Of a stretch of DNA of 64,000 nt, positions 34,901-43,265 are shown in pieces (the first letter of the stretch is position 1; every line of letters begins with the position of its first letter). The notes under the pieces were generated by a model, which was not told the origin of the DNA, searched no databases, and was given only the letters and a program-made list of their open reading frames with translations. The translations under genes were made by a program, and so were the position numbers. The DNA comes from JBCBSK01 sp965250105 (GTDB lineage: Bacteria > Pseudomonadota > Alphaproteobacteria > Rhizobiales > Tepidamorphaceae): NCBI GenBank assembly GCA_965250105.1, contig OZ252290.1, forward strand, positions 1 to 64,000. Reading direction: 5' to 3'.

Positions 34901-36103
34901 ATGTCCCTGATGCCGGTCACAGAAGCGCTCGAGCGCATTCTTTCGGGCGCCGAACCGCTTGCGACCGAGATCGTGCCGCTTGCACGCGCGCGCGCGCGCA
35001 TCCTCTCCGCCGACCTCGCCGCGAGCCGCGACCAGCCGCCCTTCCCCGCATCCGCCATGGATGGTTATGCCGTGCGGTCGGCCGATGTCGCGATCGGCGC
35101 CGACCTCAGCATCGTCGGTCGGGCCGTCGCCGGCCGTCGTCATGACGGCACGCTGGGCGCCCGACAGGCGGTGCGCATCTTCACCGGCGCGCCGGTGCCC
35201 GACGGCGCCGACGCCATCCTGATCCAGGAGGATGCGCGGCCAAGCGCCGATGGGCTGTCGATCACGGCCACGGAGACGGTTTCGCTGGGTCAGTTCGTGC
35301 GCCCCCAGGGGCTTGATTTCAAGGCGGGCGACACGCTGCTGCGGCGCGGTCAGCGGTTGAGTCCGACGCGCTGCGCCCTTGCCGCGGCGATGAACCGGGC
35401 CGAGATTCCCGTCGCGCGCCGGCCGCGCGTCGCGCTTCTGGCGACGGGCGACGAACTCGTGCCCGTCGGCGGCGATCCCGGCCCCGATCAGATCATCGCC
35501 TCCAACACGCATGCGCTCGCCGGCATGATCGACGGCGTTGGCGGTGAAGCGGTTGATCTCGGCATCGCGCGCGACACGGAAGCCGACCTCGAAGCCAGGA
35601 TCGGCGATCTCGGCAGGATCGACGTTCTCGTCACGCTGGGCGGCGCATCGGTCGGCGATCACGATCTCGTCCAGAAGGTTCTGACCGGGCGCGGCATGGC
35701 GCTCGACTTCTGGAAGATCGCCATGCGCCCGGGAAAGCCCTTGATGTTCGGCCGGCTCGACGGCACCCATGTCCTCGGCCTGCCCGGCAATCCGGTCTCG
35801 TCGATCGTCTGCTGCAAGCTGTTCCTGCTGCCGCTTCTGCGCCGGCTGCTCGGCATCGCGCCGGAGCGGGAGACCCCGATTCGCGCCACGCTCGAAACCG
35901 ATCTGCCGCAAAACGGTACCCGCGAGGACTATATGCGCGCGGTCTGTTCGGGTCCCGACGACGCGCTCCGGGTCAGTGCCTTCGAACGCCAGGACAGTTC
36001 CATGTTGGCGACGCTGGCGCGCGCCAATGCCCTGATCGTAAGGCCCGTGGCCGCGCCCGCCGCATCCGCCGGCGACAGCGTCGACATCATGCGCCTCGAC
36101 TGA
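34901..36103 (+). CDS. moeA: Molybdopterin molybdenumtransferase MoeA
   Basis: Inserts molybdate into adenylated molybdopterin, 400 aa. The signature PPFPASAMDGYAVRSADV, the MoCF-binding core LLATGDELVPVG and LVTLGGASVGDHDLV, and FWKIAMRPGKPLMFGRL/GLPGNPVSS are all present. ATGs at 34901 and 34910 are both possible; the upstream stretch is A/G rich (AGAGAAAAAGAGAGAAAAG). It follows moaC on the same strand and precedes lexA. Confidence 0.96.
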   Translation: MSLMPVTEALERILSGAEPLATEIVPLARARARILSADLAASRDQPPFPASAMDGYAVRSADVAIGADLSIVGRAVAGRRHDGTLGARQAVRIFTGAPVPDGADAILIQEDARPSADGLSITATETVSLGQFVRPQGLDFKAGDTLLRRGQRLSPTRCALAAAMNRAEIPVARRPRVALLATGDELVPVGGDPGPDQIIASNTHALAGMIDGVGGEAVDLGIARDTEADLEARIGDLGRIDVLVTLGGASVGDHDLVQKVLTGRGMALDFWKIAMRPGKPLMFGRLDGTHVLGLPGNPVSSIVCCKLFLLPLLRRLLGIAPERETPIRATLETDLPQNGTREDYMRAVCSGPDDALRVSAFERQDSSMLATLARANALIVRPVAAPAASAGDSVDIMRLD

Positions 36104-36161
36104 CGGGGCGAAGTGCCGCCCTGCCCCGGCGCGTCGCGCGTCGGAAACCAAGGCTTAACCA

Positions 36162-36191
36162 TTGCGGAACAGTCATGGAACATGTTATGAA
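36162..36191 (+). promoter_or_regulatory. Putative lexA promoter
   Basis: TTGCGG (36162-36167) and TTATGA (36185-36190) with a 17 bp spacer resemble -35 and -10 elements of a housekeeping promoter. Both overlap the LexA boxes at 36167-36192, consistent with autorepression. Confidence 0.45.
36167..36181 (+). promoter_or_regulatory. LexA box 1 (GAAC-N7-GAAC)
   Basis: GAAC-AGTCATG-GAAC, the reverse-complement form of the alphaproteobacterial LexA operator GTTC-N7-GTTC. It lies about 42-56 bp before the lexA start and shares its right GAAC with box 2. Confidence 0.8.
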
Positions 36192-36192
36192 C
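36178..36192 (+). promoter_or_regulatory. LexA box 2 (GAAC-N7-GAAC)
   Basis: GAAC-ATGTTAT-GAAC, immediately continuing from box 1, so three GAAC words repeat every 11 bp. It overlaps the predicted -10 element, as expected for LexA autorepression. Confidence 0.85.
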
Positions 36193-36222
36193 GTTCATGA
36201 TTTGTTTTGAATGGGGCGCACC

Positions 36223-36927
36223 ATGCTGACGCAGAAGCAATATGACCTCCTGACCTTCATCCATGAAAGGTTGACCGAGACGGGTGTGCCGCCCTCTTTC
36301 GAGGAGATGAAGGAGGCCGTTGATCTGCGCTCGAAATCGGGCATTCACCGTCTCGTCACGGCGCTCGAGGAACGCGGCTATCTGCGTCGTCTGCCCAATC
36401 GCGCGCGGGCGCTCGAAGTGGTCAAGCTTCCGGAAAACCGTCAAAGCGGGTTGATGTCGGGCCGCAAGCGGTTCGAGCCCAGCGTCATCGACGGCGATCT
36501 CGGGCGCGCCCCGCCGCAGCCCGCGACGCGCGAGCAACGCGCCACGGTCGCGGTGCCGCTGATGGGGCGGATCGCCGCCGGCACACCGATTTCCGCGATC
36601 CAGGATCATGTCGATACGCTCGACGTGCCCGCCGCCCTGCTCGGCGGCGGAGGCGAGCATTTCGGCCTCGAAGTGCGCGGCGATTCGATGATCGAGGCCG
36701 GTATTCTCGACGGCGACATCGCGCTGATCCGCAAGGGTGATACCGCCGATACGGGCAGTATCGTGGTTGCTCTTGTCGATGACGAGGAAGCCACGTTGAA
36801 GCGTCTCCGTCGCAAGGGCGGGTCGATCGCGCTGGAAGCCGCCAACCCGGCCTATGAGACGCGGATCTTTGGGCCCGATCGGGTGCGCATCCAAGGACGT
36901 CTGGTCGGCCTCTACCGTCAGTATTGA
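36223..36927 (+). CDS. lexA: LexA SOS repressor
   Basis: Self-cleaving repressor of the SOS DNA damage response, 234 aa from the ATG at 36223; an ATG four codons earlier is possible. The N-terminal winged helix begins LTQKQYDLLTFIHERL with the recognition region SGIHRLVTALEERGYLRRL. The Ala-Gly cleavage site is in GRIAAGTPISA, the catalytic Ser in RGDSMIEAGILDGD and the Lys in EEATLKRLRR. The linker is long, as usual in alphaproteobacteria. Two tandem LexA boxes precede the gene. It converges with comEC. Confidence 0.97.
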   Translation: MLTQKQYDLLTFIHERLTETGVPPSFEEMKEAVDLRSKSGIHRLVTALEERGYLRRLPNRARALEVVKLPENRQSGLMSGRKRFEPSVIDGDLGRAPPQPATREQRATVAVPLMGRIAAGTPISAIQDHVDTLDVPAALLGGGGEHFGLEVRGDSMIEAGILDGDIALIRKGDTADTGSIVVALVDDEEATLKRLRRKGGSIALEAANPAYETRIFGPDRVRIQGRLVGLYRQY

Positions 36928-37017
36928 GGACATGTCGGCTCGCCTGATTGCCGCTTCCGCCTCTCCTCTACTCTGGCGGCGTGTGACATGGCCGCAGGAC
37001 ACTGGAGATAGCAGGTA

Positions 37018-39201
37018 TCACCTGTCCCGCGACCGCAAGGCCCAGGGGCGGCCGAAGGAGCGATCACGGGTCGCGACGATGTAAAGCGTGCCGTTGCGCC
37101 GCCGATGGACCATCATGGCGCCGTTCCGGTCGATCCCGTCCCAGTCGATGACATGGTCGGCGTCCGGGCAAGCTGCATCGGGCCGGCCACGCAAGACGGC
37201 GATGGCCGCGCCGCACGGCGTGCCGGGTTCCGGCATGATGTCGAACAGCGCGATATGTGTCGGGCCGCTGTCGAGACGGCAGACGCTGTCGCGGCAGCGC
37301 GTGAAGGCGATCTCCTCGACATTGCGCGTGTCGCCCGTCCCGCGCAGCACAGCTTCGATGACGAAGGACGACCGGCGCACGCCGGCGAAGCGCCACAGCC
37401 CGTCCGCCTCGTCGCTGGCGGCGATCAGGCCCGCTTCGCGGTCGATATAGGCGATCGGCACGGGCGTGGCCGCGACGGCCCAGACGAGACCCGCCGTCAG
37501 CGCGGCCGCGCCGGCGAGACGCACTAGACCGGGCGCCAGGATCACCAGCCAGAGGGCCAGGCTGATTGCCGCCATGAGCTGGAACGGGATCTGGGTCAGC
37601 CCGATACGGGCGCCGGGCCAGGCGGCGATGTGATCGGCGATCGCCAGCACGCCGTCGATACCGATTCCCATCACCATCAGCGGAATCGCTTCGAGCCCGA
37701 AAGGCAAGGCGACGAGCGTGACCACGGCGGGCGGCATGACGAGGGTACCGAAGACGGGCATCGCCGCGAGGTTGGCGATCAGTTGATAGACTGGGAAACG
37801 GCCGAAATGGTAGGCGGCGAACAAGGAGGTGGTCAGCCCGGCGACCACGCTTGTCAGCGCCAGCGCGAACACATAACCGCCGGCAGAATGCAGGACCCGG
37901 TCCGTCAGCGTCGCGCGGTCGCCGGTCCAGCCGCCCGCCGAGCGGCGCCGGCGCACGCTCTGATAGACCGCGACTAGGGCCGCGGCGGCGGCGAAGGACA
38001 TCTGGAAACTCACCGACAAGACCGCATCGGGCGCGATGATCAGCACCACCAGCGCGGCCAAGGCGACATTGCGCAAGGTGATCGCCGGCCGGTCGAGCAG
38101 GACCGCGACCAGCATGATGGCCGCCATGATGAAGGCGCGCTGGGTCGCGATGCCCGCGCCGGACAGGCCGAGATAGACGACCGCGCCGACAAGGGCCGCC
38201 AGCGCCGCAAGCTTCTTGACCGGATAGCGCATGCCGATGCCGGGCAGCCCGGCGAGCCCGAACCGGCAGACGGCGAAGACGGTGCCCGCGAACAGCGCCA
38301 TATGCAGCCCCGAGATCGCGAGAATATGGGCAAGCCCGGTATCGCGCAGATCCTGGCTGACGCCGTCATCGATGCCGCCGCGCTTGCCGACGATCAGCGC
38401 CGAGGCGATCTCGCCGCGCGTGCCGGGGGCCGCCTCGCGCAGCCTTTGCGACAGCGCGTTGCGGGTCTCGCCGAGCCAGTCGCGCAGACCCGTCAACGGT
38501 CCCGACGCTGGTTCCGCCAGGACATCTGGGTCCGATATCGCGAAGCCAACGGCCCCGATGCGGTCGAAATAGGCGCTGCGGCGAAAATCGAAGCCGCCCG
38601 GCAAGGCCGCGTCGGGCGGCGGCAGCATTACCGCGCGCAAGCTTATCCGTGATCCGATCCGGGGGGCGGTGTCGAGCCCGCGTCGCGACAGGCGGACGCG
38701 TTCCGGTGTTTCATCCGCCGCCACGCCGTCAATGGTGGCGACATCGATCAGAAGCCGCGTCGTGGCGGCCCCGCGCCGGTCGACGCCGATCAGCGTTCCT
38801 TCGACGATGACCGGTCCGACCCGCCAGTCGAGCATGGGACCGGCGACGAGATCGGCGCGCAGCGAAACCCAGGCAAAGCCCGCCGTCATGGCGAGAATCA
38901 TCATGCCGACGAAGGCCGGGCCGGTTCCCCGGCGGCGCAAGGACCAGAAGGTGACCAGGCCAAGGGCGAGACAGGCGACCACCGCGACGAGGGAAGGCTC
39001 GTGCCGCAGGCCGAAATAGCCGGCGATGCCATAGCCGAAGGCGATCGGCGTCCACAAGAATCGGTCGCGCGCCAGCTTCGCCATGTCCGCCGACAGCTGG
39101 CGGCCGCGATCTTCTCTCGGGGGCGACCCGGGCAGCGTCGCGCGACGGTCGGTCATCACATTTTCGGTCGCCCCCTCCGCCGGCCCTGCCCGTCTCCGCA
39201 T
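37018..39201 (-). CDS. ComEC/Rec2-family membrane protein
   Basis: 727 aa polytopic protein of the DNA-uptake channel family. An N-terminal pair of TM helices and a soluble DUF4131-type region (about residues 50-230) precede the Competence core with GKRGGIDDGVSQDLRDTGLAHILAISGLHM (start of the ISGLHM motif) and many TMs to about residue 560. The C-terminal part has no HxHxDH metallo-beta-lactamase motif, so only a degenerate form of that domain remains, as in many alphaproteobacteria. Starts at 39201 or 39156 (ATG). It diverges from gltX. Confidence 0.88.
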   Translation of the reverse strand: MRRRAGPAEGATENVMTDRRATLPGSPPREDRGRQLSADMAKLARDRFLWTPIAFGYGIAGYFGLRHEPSLVAVVACLALGLVTFWSLRRRGTGPAFVGMMILAMTAGFAWVSLRADLVAGPMLDWRVGPVIVEGTLIGVDRRGAATTRLLIDVATIDGVAADETPERVRLSRRGLDTAPRIGSRISLRAVMLPPPDAALPGGFDFRRSAYFDRIGAVGFAISDPDVLAEPASGPLTGLRDWLGETRNALSQRLREAAPGTRGEIASALIVGKRGGIDDGVSQDLRDTGLAHILAISGLHMALFAGTVFAVCRFGLAGLPGIGMRYPVKKLAALAALVGAVVYLGLSGAGIATQRAFIMAAIMLVAVLLDRPAITLRNVALAALVVLIIAPDAVLSVSFQMSFAAAAALVAVYQSVRRRRSAGGWTGDRATLTDRVLHSAGGYVFALALTSVVAGLTTSLFAAYHFGRFPVYQLIANLAAMPVFGTLVMPPAVVTLVALPFGLEAIPLMVMGIGIDGVLAIADHIAAWPGARIGLTQIPFQLMAAISLALWLVILAPGLVRLAGAAALTAGLVWAVAATPVPIAYIDREAGLIAASDEADGLWRFAGVRRSSFVIEAVLRGTGDTRNVEEIAFTRCRDSVCRLDSGPTHIALFDIMPEPGTPCGAAIAVLRGRPDAACPDADHVIDWDGIDRNGAMMVHRRRNGTLYIVATRDRSFGRPWALRSRDR

Positions 39202-39331
39202 CCGTCATGGTGGTTACGCCACCGCCTCCGGCATGCTAAAGCGTCCGCCATGCCGAAACCAACCGCATCGCGCGGCGCCCAAAGGCCGATGTGCCGGCGC
39301 GGCTTCTCGATCATCACATATCGGACGCAGA

Positions 39332-40762
39332 ATGACATCTTCGGTTGTAACCCGCTTCGCCCCCTCGCCCACCGGCTTCCTGCATATCGGCGGCGCGCGC
39401 ACCGCGCTGTTCAACTGGGCTTTCGCGCGGGCCAATGGCGGCAAGATGCTGCTGCGGATCGAGGATACCGATCGCGAGCGCTCGACGCCCGAGGCCATCG
39501 ACGCCATTGTCAACGGTCTGACCTGGCTCGGCCTGAATTGGGACGACGACCCCGTCTTTCAGTCGCAGCGCGCGGAACGCCATGCCGAGGTGGTCGATAC
39601 CCTGCTGCGCTCGGGCCATGCCTATCGCTGCTATGCAACGCCGGAAGAGCTGACCGAGATGCGCGAGGCGGCCCAGCGCGAGGGGCGGCCGCCGCGCTAT
39701 GACGGCCGCTGGCGCGACCGCGACCCGGCCGAAGCACCCGCCGGTGTCGCGCCCGTCATCCGCTTCAAGGGGCCGCGCGACGGCGAGACCCATGTCGCCG
39801 ACGAGGTTCAGGGCGATGTCGTGTTTCCCAACAAGGACCTCGATGATCTGATCCTGCTGAGGAGCGACGGCACGCCGACCTACAACATGTCGGTCGTCGT
39901 CGACGACCATGATATGGGCGTGACCCATGTCATTCGCGGCGTCGATCATCTGACCAATGCGGCGCGGCAGACCCAGATCTATCAGGCACTCGGCTGGCCG
40001 GTGCCGGCGATGGCGCATATTCCGCTGATCCATGGGCCTGACGGCGCCAAGCTGTCCAAGCGCCACGGCGCGCTCGGCGTCGAGGCCTATCGCGACATGG
40101 GCTTCGTGGCGCCGGCCCTGCGCAACTATCTCGCCCGCCTCGGCTGGAGCCATGGCGATGACGAGATCTTCTCGACCGATCAGTTGATCGCCTGGTTCGC
40201 GTTGGCCGGCATCGGCCAGTCGCCGGCGCGCTTCGACATCACCAAGCTCGAAAACCTCAACGGCCATTACTTGCGCGCGATGGACGATTCCGCGCTGTGG
40301 GCGTCGTTCAGCTCCGCCTTGCCGCATCTGCCGGGCGGCGTCGGGTTCGGCGCCGCGCTGACGCCGGATCGCGAGGCCCGAATCAAGCGCCTCCTGCCCG
40401 GTCTCAAGGACCGCGCCCGGACGCTGATCGATCTGATGGAGGGGGCGCGTTTTCTCGTCGAGGACCGGCCGCTCGCGATCGACGACAAGGCGGCGAAGCT
40501 GCTCGATGCGGACGGCCTCGAGGCCCTATCGGGCGTCACCGACCGTCTCGACACGGTCGGCGACTGGGCCATCGAGCCCCTGGAACAGGCGATCCGCGCC
40601 TATGCCGATGACAGCGGGCGCAAGCTCGGCAAGGTGGCCCAGCCCCTGCGCGCTGCGCTCACCGGCCGCACCACGTCGCCGGGCATTTTCGACGTGGTCG
40701 AGGTGCTCGGCCGCGACGAAGCGCTCGGCCGGCTGCGCGACGCCCTGTCGCGCGCGGCCTGA
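39332..40762 (+). CDS. gltX: Glutamyl-tRNA synthetase
   Basis: Charges tRNA-Glu, 476 aa. The class I HIGH-type motif is in FAPSPTGFLHIGGARTALFN and the KMSKS-type motif in AKLSKRHGA; RIEDTDRERSTPEA and IRGVDHLTNAARQ are also typical. The open frame extends 83 codons upstream, but the ATG at 39332 gives the family N-terminus. Many alphaproteobacteria have a second, GltX2-type enzyme; whether this one is discriminating cannot be told here. Confidence 0.96.
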   Translation: MTSSVVTRFAPSPTGFLHIGGARTALFNWAFARANGGKMLLRIEDTDRERSTPEAIDAIVNGLTWLGLNWDDDPVFQSQRAERHAEVVDTLLRSGHAYRCYATPEELTEMREAAQREGRPPRYDGRWRDRDPAEAPAGVAPVIRFKGPRDGETHVADEVQGDVVFPNKDLDDLILLRSDGTPTYNMSVVVDDHDMGVTHVIRGVDHLTNAARQTQIYQALGWPVPAMAHIPLIHGPDGAKLSKRHGALGVEAYRDMGFVAPALRNYLARLGWSHGDDEIFSTDQLIAWFALAGIGQSPARFDITKLENLNGHYLRAMDDSALWASFSSALPHLPGGVGFGAALTPDREARIKRLLPGLKDRARTLIDLMEGARFLVEDRPLAIDDKAAKLLDADGLEALSGVTDRLDTVGDWAIEPLEQAIRAYADDSGRKLGKVAQPLRAALTGRTTSPGIFDVVEVLGRDEALGRLRDALSRAA

Positions 40763-40833
40763 CGCCGGACATCGTCCCCCGGCTTGTTGCGACGCCGCAT
40801 TTCCGCTAACGGGGGGCCAAGCTTTCGCGCCGC

Positions 40834-40849
40834 CGCGCCGCGCGGCGCG
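40834..40849. other. 16 bp GC palindrome between gltX and gltA
   Basis: CGCGCCGCGCGGCGCG is fully self-complementary and lies 71 bp after the gltX stop. A gltX terminator is conceivable, but there is no loop or T-run, and such GC palindromes arise readily in this GC-rich genome. Confidence 0.25.
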
Positions 40850-40917
40850 ATCAAAGCACCAAACCGACGGCGCGGGACAGGCACGTTCCGCGCTGGGCAA
40901 AACAGGGGATATGGTGG

Positions 40918-42219
40918 ATGACACAGGACAACAAAGCGCAGCTGACGATTGGCACGACGACGCTGGATCTCGACATCAGCTCGGGGACCGTTGGCCCGGA
41001 TGTCGTTGATATCTCGCAGCTTTACGGTCAGTCGCACATCTTCACATACGATCCCGGCTTCACGTCGACGGCAAGCTGCGAATCGAAGATCACCTTCATC
41101 GACGGCGATGAGGGGATCTTGCTCTATCGCGGCTATCCGATCGAGCAACTGGCCGAGCACGGCGATTTTCTGGAAACCTGCTACCTGCTGCTCTACGGCG
41201 AATTGCCGACCCAGGCCGAGAAGGTCGATTTCGATCAGCGCGTGACCTATCACACGATGATTCATGAGCAGATGATGCGCTTCTTCTCGGGCTTCCGGCG
41301 CGATGCGCATCCGATGGCCGTGATGGTCGGCAGCGTCGGCGCGCTGAGCGCGTTCTATCACGACTCGACCGACATCTCCGATCCCTATCAGCGCATGGTC
41401 GCGAGCGTCCGCATGATCGCGAAAATGCCGACGCTGGCCGCCATGGCCTACAAATACACGATCGGCCAGCCCTTCGTGTATCCGCGCAACGAACTCGACT
41501 ATGCATCGAATTTCCTGCGCATGTGCTTCAGCGTTCCGTGCGAGGACTACAAGGTCAATCCGGTCCTGTCGCGGGCCATGGACCGGATCTTCATCCTGCA
41601 TGCCGACCATGAACAGAACGCCTCGACCTCGACGGTCCGGCTGGCCGGGTCGTCGGGCGCCAACCCGTTCGCCTGCATCGCCGCCGGCATCGCCTGCCTT
41701 TGGGGGCCGGCCCATGGCGGGGCCAACGAGGCGGCGCTGAAGATGCTGGAAGAGATCGGCTCCGTCGACCGCATTCCGGAATTCATCGCGCGCGCCAAGG
41801 ACAAGGATGACCCGTTCCGGCTGATGGGCTTCGGCCACCGGGTCTACAAGAATTACGACCCGCGCGCGCGCGTCATGCAGCGGACCTGCCACGAAGTCCT
41901 CGCCGAAGTCGGCATCAAGGACGACCCGCTGCTCGACGTGGCGCTGGAACTCGAGCGGATCGCGCTCCAGGACGACTATTTCGTCGAAAAGAAGCTCTAT
42001 CCCAATATCGATTTCTATTCGGGCATCACGCTGAAGGCGCTCGGCTTTCCGACCACGATGTTCACCGTCCTGTTCGCGCTGGCGCGGACCGTCGGCTGGA
42101 TCGCCCAGTGGAAGGAAATGATCGAGGATCCGAAACAGAAGATCGGCCGGCCGCGCCAGCTCTATACCGGCGAAACCCGCCGCGACTACACGCCGATCGC
42201 CATGCGCAAGCATGGCTGA
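40918..42219 (+). CDS. gltA: Citrate synthase
   Basis: Condenses acetyl-CoA and oxaloacetate, first TCA step, 433 aa, the size of the NADH-sensitive type II (Gram-negative) enzyme. It shows the N-terminal strand domain and FTYDPGFTSTASCESKITF, active-site His regions CLWGPAHGGANEA and MGFGHRVYKNYDPRA, and Asp in IDFYSGITLKALGFP. The ATG follows GGGG/GGTGG. It is the last rightward gene before a strong hairpin and the convergent exoR-like gene. Confidence 0.98.
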   Translation: MTQDNKAQLTIGTTTLDLDISSGTVGPDVVDISQLYGQSHIFTYDPGFTSTASCESKITFIDGDEGILLYRGYPIEQLAEHGDFLETCYLLLYGELPTQAEKVDFDQRVTYHTMIHEQMMRFFSGFRRDAHPMAVMVGSVGALSAFYHDSTDISDPYQRMVASVRMIAKMPTLAAMAYKYTIGQPFVYPRNELDYASNFLRMCFSVPCEDYKVNPVLSRAMDRIFILHADHEQNASTSTVRLAGSSGANPFACIAAGIACLWGPAHGGANEAALKMLEEIGSVDRIPEFIARAKDKDDPFRLMGFGHRVYKNYDPRARVMQRTCHEVLAEVGIKDDPLLDVALELERIALQDDYFVEKKLYPNIDFYSGITLKALGFPTTMFTVLFALARTVGWIAQWKEMIEDPKQKIGRPRQLYTGETRRDYTPIAMRKHG

Positions 42220-42243
42220 CGCACCGCGCCACCGAGCGGGACA

Positions 42244-42272
42244 GGCCGAGGGCGGCGATTGCCGCCCCGGCC
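42244..42272. terminator. Strong hairpin between convergent gltA and exoR-like gene
   Basis: GGCCG-A-GGGCGGC (42244-42256), loop GATT, then GCCGCCC-CGGCC (42261-42272): 12 paired bases with one bulged A, all GC. It lies 25 bp after the gltA stop and 81 bp before the stop of the facing gene. No T-run follows on either strand, but stem strength and position fit a bidirectional terminator. Confidence 0.6.
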
Positions 42273-42352
42273 AACCGGATATCGATTACCCGTAAATGGA
42301 TCGGCGGCCGGTGCTGATTGCCGGGCCGGGAAACCGCGAAAGCAGGGGTTGA

Positions 42353-43261
42353 TCAGCCCTGCTGCTTGGCGAGCCAAGCGGACGCGCGACGTTCTGCCTC
42401 GTCGAGCTGCTCCGGCGAGACCAGGCTTTCGGCCTTGTGCAAGAGCGACAATACCCAGTCGCGATTGGCCGGTCCGGCATGGGCCTCGGCGATGAACAGC
42501 CATTTCAGCCCATCGACCCGGTCGGGCGGGACGTCGACACCCGAGATCAGAAGATCGCCAAGCAGCGCCTGGGCCGGTACATTGCCCTCGCGCGCCGACA
42601 GCGCCAGCCAGCGGGCGGCGGTCAGCGGGTCGCGCTCGACCGTATCGCCGGCGAGATAAAGCCGCGCCAGCCGGTATTGCGCGTCGGCATCGCCGAAATA
42701 GCTCGCGGCATGGCGCAGAAGCGACACCGCGCGGCGCGGATTGTGCGAATCTTCCTCGCCCTCGATGCCGTGCAGATAATAGGAGCCAAGCTCGACGAAG
42801 GCGCTGGCATAGACCGGCGCCATCGGCGATTCCGGGCTGTCATCGGCATGGGCATCGGCGATGCGCCTGAAATAGTCGAAGGCGCGCCGGTCATCCTCGT
42901 CGACGCCGTCGCCATCGGCATACATCTTGGCGAGCTTCCACAAGGCGATGGCATTGCCATGATCGGCCGCCATCTGGAAACCGCGCAGGGCGTCGGGAAT
43001 GTTGCCGGCGAAATAGGCCCTGACGCCAACGGTCAACGCGTTTTCCGGCGTGATGACGAGCGGATCCCCGGTGGCCACCGCCGGCGCGCTGGCCGCGACA
43101 TCGGTCGCATCGGGTGTCGGAATGGCGTCCTCGGCCACGGCCGGAAGCGCCGCGAGGCACAGGCCGGCCAGCATGGTCAGGCCGACCACGGCGAGGCCGC
43201 GTAGCGCCAGACCCGGCAAGCCGGCACCGGGCGACACGGGGGCGGCCACGGGCGCCGTCAT
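42353..43261 (-). CDS. ExoR-like periplasmic Sel1-repeat protein
   Basis: 302 aa. A signal-like hydrophobic segment (about residues 20-42, ending LAALPAVAEDA) precedes Sel1 repeats: GVRAYFAGNIPDALRGFQMA, LAKMYADGDGVDEDDRRAF, YYLHGIEG, DAQYRLARLYLAGDTVERD and AARWLALSAREGN. The order and wording resemble ExoR of Sinorhizobium (for example MYADGDGV-x-EDD), the periplasmic inhibitor of the ExoS-ChvI two-component system controlling exopolysaccharide and motility. The ATG at 43261 lies 4 bp after the ilvD stop, so the two are co-transcribed, an unusual partner. No exoS or chvI gene is in the window. The assignment rests on recalled similarity. Confidence 0.7.
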   Translation of the reverse strand: MTAPVAAPVSPGAGLPGLALRGLAVVGLTMLAGLCLAALPAVAEDAIPTPDATDVAASAPAVATGDPLVITPENALTVGVRAYFAGNIPDALRGFQMAADHGNAIALWKLAKMYADGDGVDEDDRRAFDYFRRIADAHADDSPESPMAPVYASAFVELGSYYLHGIEGEEDSHNPRRAVSLLRHAASYFGDADAQYRLARLYLAGDTVERDPLTAARWLALSAREGNVPAQALLGDLLISGVDVPPDRVDGLKWLFIAEAHAGPANRDWVLSLLHKAESLVSPEQLDEAERRASAWLAKQQG

Positions 43262-43265
43262 GGGA

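Noticed and set aside
40834..40849. Palindrome after gltX as an intrinsic terminator
   Set aside because: No loop and no T-run; kept only as a low-confidence structural note.
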